Translations under genes and position numbers: made by a program | Shown here: in pieces, positions 46,401 to 58,400 of the stretch | Position numbering within the stretch: position 1 is the first letter of the stretch | Layout: each line of letters starts with the position of its first letter | NCBI GenBank assembly: GCA_946811185.2 | Contig: OX328110.1 | Location: 15,430,456-15,494,455 of the forward strand | Length of the DNA: 64,000 nt | Direction: 5' to 3' | DNA from: Hippopus hippopus | Taxonomy: Eukaryota > Mollusca > Bivalvia > Cardiida > Cardiidae | The notes under the pieces: generated by a model | Seen by the model: the letters and a program-made list of their open reading frames with translations, nothing else | The model's database searches: none | What the model was told of the DNA's origin: nothing

Positions 46401-49400
46401 CCCGACGTGACCCATTTTCAAATTCGTCCCAGATTTCATCAAGACAAACATTCTGACCAACTTTCAAGAGTTTTGGACTGAAACTGTGGCCTCCACAGCA
46501 TACACAAGGTTTTTCTAATGACCTAGTGACCTAGTTTTTGGCCCTACATGATCCATTTTCAAACTCATCCAACATAATATCAAGACAAATATTCTGACCA
46601 ACTTTTAATAGTTTTGGACTGAAAATATGGTCTCTAGAGCGTACACAAGGTTTTTCTAAGATTTGACCTAGTGACCTAGTTTTTTTTACCCTACATGACC
46701 CATTTTTGAACTCGTCCAAGATATCATCAAGACAAACATTCTGACCAACTTTCAAGAGTTTTGGACTGAAAATGTAGCCTCTAGAGCGTACACAATGTTT
46801 TTCTAAGATTTGACCTAGTGACCTAATTTTTGACCCAGCACGCCCATTTTCAAATTTATTTGAGATTTTATCAAGACAAGCATTCTGACCAAGTTTCATG
46901 AGTATCGGACTGAAAATGTGCCCTCTAGAGCATACACAATGTTTTTCTAAGATTTGACCTAGTGATCTAGTTTTTGACCCGCAGTGACCCATTTTCAAAC
47001 TGGTCCGAGATATTATCATGAACTAGAGGCGCTTGAGCGCCTGTATCGCTCCACAGGCCTGATATTTCTATAATGGCGAAAGGAAGTTTTTAACAATTAT
47101 CATTCAATCCTGCATTTTAGCTCACTGAAGAAACAATTTGGTAGACAACCACCATAGGAACTTACCTGCAAAACAACAATGAAATCCAATGAATAGTTTT
47201 AGAGAAGAAATTTTTCAAAGATTTTACTTTATACCATAAAAGGAAAATGAGTCTCCCATAAAAGCCATGTTTTTTTACAGATCTTTTTTTTTTAAGGAAT
47301 TCTGTAAACCTGTATCTAAGGAACATTCCTGCAAAATAATAATGCTATCCAAATAGCGGTTTGGGAGGAGAAGATTTTTAAAGGTTTTTTACTTTGGTTG
47401 CCATGGCAACCAGAATTCTTCATGGAACACAATTATTTGAAGGAATTTGAAAGAGGACCACCAAAGGAAGATTCCTGTGAAATTTGGTAAAAATCCAGTC
47501 AATAGTTTCTGAGGAGAAGTTTTTTAAAGAAAAAGTTTACGGACGCACGCACGGACGGACGGACGGACGGACGACGGACACAACGCCATGACAATAGCTC
47601 TCTGGCCTTTGGCCAGTGGAGCTAAAAACATTCTGATGATCTTTCAGGAGTTTTGGACTGAAAATGTGGCCTCTAGAGCGTACACAATGTTTTTCTAAGC
47701 TTTGACCTAGTGACCTAATTTTTGACCCAACATGCCCATTTTCGAATTTATTCGAGATTTTATCAAGACAAGCATTCTGACCAAGTTTCATGAGTATCGG
47801 ACTGAAAATATGCCCTCTAGAGCATACACAAGGTAAAACTTGACGATGCACGACAGACAATGGACACAGCATGATCACAAAAGCTCGCCTTGAGCATTTT
47901 GTGCTCAGGTGAGCTAAAAAGAAAGTCTTTTAAAACAATTGTGGGAAAAGGAGAAAATGCTGGAAACCAGCATTTTCTCCTTTTCCCACAATGTTTTCCC
48001 TATTTTCAAACAATAAATTCAATCATTTCAGTGGGATTTAATTGGTTGTTTGCCACTGATTTCAAGTCCAATAAGTCTAAAATTTTGTTGTCTGGTATAG
48101 AGTTTACTCATTACATCAAGAAACAAAATTGCAGCAGATGATTTTGAAAACATCTATAGATGTAAATATGGCCGATCAACAATTACTTAGATGAGTTAGT
48201 AAATGGTAGCTTTTGACTTCATAAATGGAAAGAGAAACTCTTTACCAAATGACAAACTTTTGCACAAGTTAAAATTGAAACGCTTTTGCAGACGACAAAT
48301 AAAAGGTAAATCAAAGGCTGGAATTTGAAAAGACAGAAAGCATTATTTGCAGGAAAAGAGAAAACTTTACCATCATTTTCTTTTTTCCCCACAATGCTTT
48401 CAAAAGAGTTCGTTCTCAGGGTCATTAAAACTCGGGATTGTGTGAAGGTTTAAAGTTTTTCAAAATCCTTAATATCTCCCTCTGCAATTCAGCTCTATAG
48501 ATCTGTAGTGTTTGTATACAAATCCTGAAACAATCAGCATTTAGTTCTTTTCTCACAATGCTTTCTACCTTTCCAAAAGCAAATAATATCCTTAAAAGGA
48601 TTCATTCTCAGTATTGTTAAAACTTAGGATTGTAGGGTAAAGGGTTAAAGTTTCACAAAAACCTTATTATATCCCTCTACTATTTAGCTCTACCTGTGGA
48701 GTTTGTATCCACATCTGGAAACAGTGGTGTTGTGCCCAAGATTGTACTGTAATTGTAATTCAGAGTAAGATGACTCCAATAGTACTTGTTGCTGTCTTCA
48801 GCTCCCAGCATGACTGATGATTGCTTTTTTGAAATTGTTAGATTCATCACCCAGTCATCGTAGAATGTAACTGTGACAATATTCTCATCATCTGTTCCAT
48901 TACAATCTCCACTAACAGAATTCACTTTCTGTAGACCAATAGTTGCTGTTCCATTCTAAGAAGTGACAAGAAACATAGATACTTTATTCACATAAAATTT
49001 ACATGGTCTTATTGTTGTAACTAATGTGCAACCTCAGTTTGGGGTGGGAGGCATGACTCTTTATCAACTGATAAAAATTAAGATGTGTCCAAATTAAAAT
49101 TATCATTTTTTTTGTAATTCAGAGACTCGAGGGCCTGAAACTAGGTGGATAGTAATTTAATGATTAATTCATTGTATGGTTTTTAATGCTGTTTCCAACA
49201 TTATTTCAGTTATATCGAAGCAGCCAGTGCACTTATTCATGCTTTCCTGGAGTTTCTGTCAGTTTCTGAACGATTAAGAAAACATCTTTTGAATTGATGT
49301 AGCATGAAGTTATTTGATTAAGGTTTCAATAAATAAAAGATCTAACATGAGTGTTTATGTATCATCATTTTTATCAAACGAGTTGACTAAAATTGTATGA

Positions 49401-52400
49401 CGTGAGCCTTTGCAAACATCAAATACATTTTAGTCAACAAGTTTGATAAAAATGATAATACATGAATGTGAGATTCTATTCATCACATAAAACGAACGAA
49501 CAAAAAAGCAACCTGTTTCGTCACCTTTAGCCTGTATATCATCCACCGGTCCATGTATATAGTTGTGGTTCGGTTTGAAATGTGTACAATTACTTTGAAA
49601 TGTCGAAAGTAGAATAAGACAGTTTCTAGAGAGGGTAGGTCTAACATTTTCCACAATTTTGTTGTTTTTAAATAAGTTTTAGTACATTTCTTGTTTTCAT
49701 TAAACATGAAAAACCAAACCCTTTCCAACGGTATATGTCTAAGCAACAATGATATCATTTTTCCGCAAAATGGCATAGCAGTACAAATTTCAGCACATGC
49801 TGTGGTTAGTTCCTCTGGCTTCAAGCAGTCGTGACAAAATATAACCAGAACTGGGATCCAAAAAACGATTATACGCGAGTGTACTATCAAAAGAAGTCAT
49901 GCGTTTAATACACAGCCAGAGGAGGTTTTATGTAATAAAGGCTGTAAATATACAGGATTGTTTAGAAAAGGGTAAAAGTACCAATAACCACTTACTGTTT
50001 TATCCTTTTTCGGGTACACTAAGCTGAAGAGAAACTCTCCTTCCAGTAAAACACACTGGTTCCCATCCGCATACACCTCAAATGTTTCCTTGGGATGTTG
50101 ACCTGGAGCTGGGGCAGGGGTGGTTGAAGCAGGTTTGGGTGTTGTGGGCTTTGTTGTTGCGGTACTGGGTTTGGTAGTTTCTGTTGTTTCGGTAGAGTTT
50201 GTGGTAGGTTCGGTTGTAACTGTGGTCGGCTTGGTTGGCTTTGTTGTAGGCTCTGTAGTTTCAGTTGTGGGTTCTGTTGGCTTTGTTGTGGGCTTTGTTT
50301 TGGGCTCCGTAGTGGGTTCAGATGGCTTAGTTGTGGGCTCTGTCGTAACTGTTGTAGGTTCAGTCGTGGGCTCTGTTGGTTTAGTGCTAGGCTGTGTGGG
50401 CTGTGTGGATTCTGTCGTAGGTTCTGTGTTTACACCATCAGCTGGACATCTGCTCTCTGTAAAGGGGGATCAAACATAATAATGATGTAGTTTGAAAAGA
50501 ACAAATTGCTCATTTCTCACTCCCTTCCTCACTCAATCCAATACTGGTGCATAGTCTGCAATGGGATTGAATTTCAGTGAATGATTCTCTACTGCTTATT
50601 AATAGTTTATTAGCCCTTTACCATACAATGCTGACTCAAGACGACCCTGAGGAAGGCCTTTGAAAACATTGTAGGAAAAGGAGAAAATGCTGGTAACCAG
50701 CATTTTCTCCTTTTCCCACAATGTTTTCTACTCCATTAGAGACCTTCAGCTCATATCTACCAATTAGGAATGTGTACTTTCAACATAAAAGAGTCAACAA
50801 TTTATTGTGTCAGAAAGGGGTTAACTCTTTACAATATGGGAATCTGATTATAGACCTACCAAATATATTTAAGAGACTTTCCTCAATAAACAAACATTAG
50901 GGGGAAAGGCAAATAAAAAATCATTTCTGAAATTGTATTTTCTGATACAGTCTAACCTATCATCACAGACCACCACAGACTAACTCCTTACCACAGGACA
51001 AAATTTCAGACTCTTCTGTATCAAAGGAATTTTCCGACCACAACTCACAAATCTTTTTCAAGTGATAGTCTTTGTCCTTGATGTGGGTAGAAAACATTAT
51101 GGGAAAAGGAGAAAATGCTGGTAACCAGCATTTTCTTCTTTTCCCATAATGTTTTCAAAAGCCTTCTTTCTTAAGGTTATTAAAACTTGGGATTGTGTGG
51201 TACAGGGTTAGGAAAGAAAGACTTGACCCCATCACCTCAGCCCCTTGTAACCCTTTTCCAAATGACAAATTTTAGACTCATCCACTTTGTACCCAATTAC
51301 AGAATACAACTTAAATATGGCTGAAATGATAGGATTTGTCTTTCAAAGAATAGAAAATTTTGTGGGAAACAGGCTATTTCATAGCTGCAAAAGCTTTCGA
51401 AATGGACTAGTTTCAAGTTTTTTCATGTTGTGTGGTGTCCGTGGTTGTGAGGAAGAGTGTCAGCCTCGTAACCATAAGGTCCAGTGTTCAAAAACCGGGA
51501 GCAGGTGTCAACTTTTTTAATTTTTCATTGGCCCAAACATTCGGCGCAGGTACTGGTGTAGCGCCCATGAATCAGAATCTAGAGAGAGTAGTTTAAATTG
51601 TACAGACTTGTTTTTTAATCATGTAAGATAAATGTTTAAACTTAATTCAGTTTCTCTGTCTAGTACAGAGTAACATGTCACTACACCTTAGTTTTCCAAA
51701 GCAAAAAGTATTTTTTATACTCACCTTGGCTATATGCTCCATCACTCACACCAAATCCTTGTGCTTTAAAGGACTTGATTTCAATCAAAAGTTGATATTT
51801 GTTCATACCCACTGCAGGCCGAGTATCGTTCACTTCTGGTACATTTGAACAAGCGAAAGCAAAATCTGGGGAACCAGTCCCAAGAGTTCCTAGGTGAGTC
51901 ACCGGGGCTATGAAATAAAAATAAAATATGCCTCCTTGATAAATGTGGTGTCAACCCTTCAAAGCTGTAATGTAAGTGTATTAAGAAAAGGTGCTTTGCC
52001 AACAGTACAGATCAAAATAACACTGCACAGGATATGCATTTTGATGTTTGATCTATGCTGTCTGATACTTTTTGTCTTCTAAATATTATGGTAAAAGTGG
52101 CCTCAAAACTGCACAGACTGGGTCTTGTCTACTGAATGGAAATAAAAATTATATCACAGGCCTTTGAAGAACCATTCGTCTTTCACAAAACATTGAATTT
52201 TAAATTTCATTTGTCTATCACCTAATGCTGTTATTAAAAAATAGAAAATTGGTTCATCACCTCTATAACACCTCTACATGTACTTTATACAATAAAGAGG
52301 CATTGTGCTATTTTATTATATTCCTATAACAGAATTACTGGGATTTCTCAGTGTATTATTTTTTCAGTTTTTCACAATGAATAACATTACTATTGATGAT

Positions 52401-55400
52401 AAGGTATCATCACAAGTGATGATACAGTTACAGAATGTTTGCCAGAACTGCTTTTTTTCCTATATTGCTCACAGTCTAATGTTTCTGTCTCTGCTTCAAA
52501 CATCTATTGTAAACAATAGCAGATTTTTGGTACAGTCTTTCCAAACAATCCCGAGTTAACGACTTTGTGGAAGAAATCTTTTGAAAACATTTCCAGAAAA
52601 AAAATTAGCTTAGGTGGGAGAGAGCTCTTGTGGAAAAGCAAGAAAAAACTACCAACCAGTATTTTCTCCTTTTTCCATAATGTTTTCTATCCTATCAGAA
52701 AACCTTTTGTACCAATTTAGTAATGTCACCTGGAGATGTTTCTAATTTGGGATGTCATGTGGGAAAGGGTTAACTGTTCCTTCTTCTAATTTCATATGGC
52801 AGGGTTCGACATTAACATTTCTTTCAACTAGACCAGTGGACCAGTAATTTGAAATTTTTACTAGACCACTTCAGATTTCTACTAGACCGTTTTTGCAAAA
52901 TGAAGAAAAAGTATAAAATAGATTTAAATTTATGTTATTTCTCTTGCTAATATATTTTGTAAAAAAAAAAAGGACAATGTTATGTTAAGTAATGATCAAT
53001 GAATGTTTCTCCTTTATTATTATTTCAATTATGATTTCTTTTCCAGAGGGGAAAAAATTAGACTTGCCCATTTTGAAGGCAGTATCAGAAACACATATTA
53101 ATCTAACTTAGGCTCAAACAACAGAATTTGAGTTTAAAAGGACAAAACCATCCTGATATAATGTTATCGGATCCTTCAACAGATCTTCAGTTTATTAAAC
53201 TGTCAGAGAAAACATGACATTTTCCTCTGGATCAAACAGAAACCAATGGCGCGAATTCAGCGTTCCACTCAAAGTCTAAAATGATATTTTTTTTCTGTGA
53301 TCTAGATCCAATTTTATTCATCTAGATCTATTTTTGCTTCGATCCATTAGTTTTTTTAACTTTATATTATGACTCTGCTTCTCCCCTATCAGATTTTATT
53401 TTGAAGCTATGCAAGCTTGGCATATTCCCCGCTCGACTGCTCCATTGTCATAGTAAACGCCTGGGTGACTCTTTTTCGATTGTCGTCAAAATGAAACTAT
53501 GGTATTCCAACAAAAAGTGCTAGACATAAGAAATTCTTGCTTAAAAATCAAATACTCTGACAAAATGATAACAGTCACGATAAAAATTATAACTTATATC
53601 CTTGACGACAAAATAATCCATGGACTCCTGTCTACTAAATCTATTTTCGGTTCGATTTGATTTTTCCAGTGAAAATATTGACTACCACGCATGCGTGATC
53701 GTCTTCCTGTAGAAACTGTCAATAAATTGTCGCTCATTGAACAAAATCACAAGTTATGTAAGCAATCTTTTATGACGAACAGCATGTTAGGTCGATTTTG
53801 GTCACTTATGCAAAGCATTAAAACCGATACTTGTCTCGATTTTTGCACTAGACCATTCGGGCTAGCTGGACGCAGTCTCCACTAGCCCAAGCCGATTTTT
53901 TGCTAGACAATGTCGTTCGGACGTGCCTTAATGTCGAACCCTGTATGGCTGGTTTTTAAATTGTAAAGGTGCAAAACCATGCATGCTTTCAAATGGAGAG
54001 ATAGATGACGTCACCTATGCGCGAACCCTTGAGCATTTTCAGGGGTAAAAGTTAAAAAATCTGAAAATACTGAAAATTGAGCTGGGGGCCTGGGGGCCGC
54101 TAGGGCCCCCGGTGGGTCCAGGGCAACGCCCTGGCCAGGGGTCCAGGGGGCCGGAGGCCCCCGGAAGCTCCTGAGATTTAGCTATTTTATAAGCATCAAA
54201 TACCTCTAATGAGATCCAGTTTTAGCATTTTAAAGTTGAAAAAATCTTGAAACAAATGAAAGATATGATATGCTAAAACCTAAGAGAATCTCAAAGTTTT
54301 TAGCACCCATGTTATTTTTGTCCTCTTTTATCTCCATTTTGTACACAGGACCTAATCTGATTAGCCCTACATCAGTTTTGTATTTGAAAGTACAACAAGT
54401 ATGAGAAAGGACATATCTAGTATTTAATATTTGATTCATTAAAATGCAATCACATGTGCTAAATTTCTGTCAAAAGAATAAAATCAAATCTGTCAAATAG
54501 GAAAAGAACACTCTCTTTAAGAATGGCTAATTTATCAGGGAGAATGTGACAGAGTGTGCTGTGCATTTTCTAGCTTGAGGTTTTTGCACCCTTTGGTAAC
54601 TGGAGTTTGGGGTACACGAACAAGGATGGGGGTTCAGATCTAAACTACATAATTTCATTAAAATATCAAGTTTTAATGACAGCCCATTAAAAGATAGACT
54701 GTTTTCATGCAACATGCCCAAACAAGATTTTATAGATACATCTACATGTTCACAGTTAAAAGCTCTTCAAACACTTTAAGAACCTTTCCTAAAATGTGCA
54801 AACATTTTTGGCAAAATCAATTCTAATGTTTGCTAAAACAAGCAGGTAAGTGATATACCATGGAACTGGTCCAATTCCTGTAAAAAATCTATCAAATCGG
54901 CAGTGTGGGGCAATCAGTTTAAATGCAAAAATGATTATCACTTTGTAACCGGAAGAGCAAACCAACTAGCTATTGGCTGTACAATCGGTTTCTCCATTGA
55001 ACTGGGAATGCCTTTTTGCTTTAAATACTTTGACAATTTGTCTACATGATATCAAGTTTATAAATATGTGATGTTTTGTACTTTAAATTTTCTTTACTTT
55101 ATTTAATATCATTTATTTTGATCTTTAAATTTTTATTTCCAAACCAGTTAAAAAAAATTCACATATTTCAAGCATTTGGAGACGACACCCCCCCCCCCCT
55201 TTAGATCTATATTTTCATTTCATAAAACAACAATTTTTTCACTCATGACAGAATTTTAGATTCCACTTATTGTTTTATTCAGAGATTTGTGTAAATTCAA
55301 TGTTTAAATTCATTATTAAAGTCGAGAAGATAGTTTGAAGTCTGTCTGATCGGACGATGTCACGCTGAGCATGGTAGTGTCATGGGTTTTCACGTTTTTT

Positions 55401-58400
55401 TTTGGCGATCAATTTTTCGTGTCAATTAATTTCTAGAGAAGTATTACCACATGATTTGACATCAGTTAGTCATTTTGAATAGCAGGTAACTTTAAAATCT
55501 GTCACTTTACACTAGATCAGAGGATTAACACCGTTATTACGTTCTCGTAAATGACTCGCCAGCTTCATTAGATCACGCGCGTGTCCTTCACATTTTATGC
55601 TGATCGTGTTTAGCCCATATTTCTGCCGGATGCGCACAAGCTAGGTTATATGAAGCTCTTGACGATAATTTCATGCGTCAGATTGACAATTAAGCAAATA
55701 TTTTTCAGCGTCAAAGACATGTCATTTCAAATTTCCAAGCGTCAAAACCCGGTCTCAGGGATCAAATAAGAAACTTGCCGAGTTGTCGAGTTTTGACAAC
55801 ACATCCATTGACAAAAATTTCTTTCCCATTTTTCCAACCAATTTTCGTGTTTGTTATCACTATATTGAATCCTAGAGTGTGATTAATATCAGTCACAAAA
55901 CCAAGCGCTACAAACCAGTATTCACGTTTCACGACCGAGCGAGCTTCGGTACCGACTGCAATCGATTCCTGGATTTCTCAAGAGCTAATCGCAATCGGAA
56001 GCCAAAACCAACTGACTTTCGACTATAGTCAATCATTGGCCCACCACTACAAATCGGACTACAGTGTATGAATGAAACTTTTCCCCCTTTTTCGGTCGCT
56101 TTGGCATTTGAGTAGCATGTACTGTCAACTTCGGAAGATAGTTGCCGATCCCCAGCTCTGACATCCACTTGTTATTGAAAAGAACAAAGATAATCAAATT
56201 GCAGCCAATATTTGTCCCCTAAAACGAAGGGCTTTGTTAATGCTTTATTTCGTTTTACAATCCTAGCGGCAAAAATGTTAAAGTCGGCAAACCGATCCAA
56301 ACACAGCCGCAACATTTTGGACACGAACAATATCATACGATAACCTTAGAACGTTCCGGTTCAGCATCTATATTTAGAATCGGGAAACCCTAAGCAAGAG
56401 TGAGTGAGTGTAAACATTTCGGTGCAAGTTATCCCCGAAATTACAAAATTCTTTGAATTTCATTGTTTTTAAGGCGAGTGCGTTTGACGGGAGACATTAA
56501 TGACCGAGATCAGCCCCGGACAAAGCAAATCCAGTGGGGTAATAAATTTTATTGATACAGCATCTGGAAATCTATTGACTTGCAACAGATACGAGATAAA
56601 GGGGTACCCCCCCCCCCCCCCCAAGAAAATTTCTCCTCAGATTTAAACGATTTGGAAAAATGACCTGGTCGGCCCCTGAAAATACGGAATTCCGTCACAG
56701 TACGGAAAACTTTTACCCCTGCATTTTGTCATCTGCTGCGTCGGCTGCTTCTTCCAAAAATGGATCATGTGTTTGTAAAGAAAAGTCCTATGTACCGTTC
56801 TTGATAATAATATTATTATTAGTAAACAACGGATGAATTAGGAATATAATAAATAGGATAATCAACTGGTTGTGTGTAATATTAACAAGAGCTTTGCAGA
56901 GCAACGCATATACATCCGAAGGGGCTTGTCAGTAAAATGGGTTAAAATCAAGAACGCCTAAAAAGACAAAAATTTTAAGAGTCACATGCACAACTACACA
57001 TCATAGAGATTCATTGTCATAAGTTTGGACTTACTCCGATGAAAACTGTAGGAGGAGTTGCACACACAAGAAATTGCTAATGGATGGACGGACCGACCGA
57101 CAACCGGGGCCATAACATAATACGACCCTTCGGGCATATAAAAATCTGTCACTGGAATGGGGTTTGATGCAGTTAAAAAACTCGTTCTTCGCACCCATTT
57201 TTTTCAACCGCATCACACCCCATTCGAGTGACAGATTTTGAATATCACACACAACCAGTTGATTATCCTCTATATAAGCAATAGTGTTCAATGATCAACA
57301 AATGAACATTTCTGTGTTCTGTGAGAGAGAAATTGAGCTTCAAAGGCCTTTGATTATATCTAGTTAGCGCTATAAGAGTAAACACTGTTTTTAACATTCT
57401 TCACTCTTTGCAGCATTATTGTGTGCTTTAACAAACCCATGGAATAAGGCTTTTCATAATTTTGTGGGAAAAGGTGAAAATGCTGGTAACCAGCATTTTC
57501 TCCTTTTCCCACAATGCTTAATACCCATTCACAAACAAATCCTATCTGTTCATTGATTGACTGAATTGTGTCTTATGTCACTTTTAGTATTATTTCAGCC
57601 ATATCAAGGCAATAGCTCACATATTCATGTATTTCCTGGGTTTTACTAGTACTAGGTTAGGGCTCTGAAATATCTTGCCCAAGGACACTCCCACGAAAAT
57701 TCCAGTGGATCCAGTAAGGCTCAAGCCCGCTGCTTGCAGGTCACTAGTCCTGCACTTAAACACTGAGCCACGCAGGACACTCATCAGTTAAGCCACATTT
57801 AAATTGTCTTGTGCCAATGCTTTCAATTTGTACTAGTATCAATTTTGTTGTTTGGTAAAACAAGAGGGCCATGATGGCCCTGAAGTCGCTCACCTGAGTC
57901 TTTTGGCCAAACATGACCCATTTAAAATCTCTTTCGAGATATTATGACAAACATTCTTACAAGCTTTCATAATTATTGAACTGAAAAATTGGCCTCAACT
58001 AGTACAAAAGCTTTCTCTAGACTCATCCAAGATGTCATCAATACAAACATTTTTACCAAGTTTCATGAGTATTAAACTTAAATTGTGGCCTCTAGATTGT
58101 ACACACGATTTTTCTAAGATTTGACCTAGTAACCTAGTTTTTGACCTGACATGACCCATCTTCTACCTCATCCAAGATATCAACAAGGCAAACATTCTGA
58201 CCAAGTTTCATGAGTATCAGACTGAAAATGTGGCCTCTAGAGCGTACACAAGGTTTTTCTAAGATTTGACCTAGTGATCTAGTTTTTGACCCTACATGAC
58301 CCATTTTTAAATCATCTGAGATATCATCAAGACAAACATTGTGACCAACTTCCAAGAGTATTGGACTGAAAATGTGGCCTCTAGAGCATACACAAGATTG

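Larger units (their letters stand above)
52303..57268 (+). repeat. Duplicated segment, copy B, with three large insertions
   Basis: Same order as copy A read from 10682 down to 9598: GAATTACTGGGATTTCTCAG, TCTGTCTCTGCTTCAAACAT, GAAATCTTTTGAAAACATTT, GGTGCAAAACCATGCATGC, GGAATATAATAAATAGGATA and the foldback GATAATCAACTGGTTGTGTG...CAACCAGTTGATTATCC. Interrupted at 52800-53943, 54040-56721 and 56885-57138. Lies in the 7.6-kb LAMP intron. Confidence 0.88.

Noticed and set aside
46531..47019. 162-residue repeat protein on the minus strand (and similar frames at 42541, 47537, 58134, 58506 and 63494)
   Set aside because: All lie in the tandem units of HINE-like elements, follow the unit period, and change frame between copies.
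49483..49890. 135-residue minus-strand open frame in a LAMP intron
   Set aside because: Cys-containing and superficially protein-like, but with no match to the LAMP fold, no acceptor/donor in phase with its neighbours and no known family; left as unsupported.
50120..50479. 119-residue Val/Gly/Ser-rich open frame on the plus strand
   Set aside because: It is the antisense of the LAMP Thr/Pro hinge exon; its composition is simply the complement of ACN/CCN codons.
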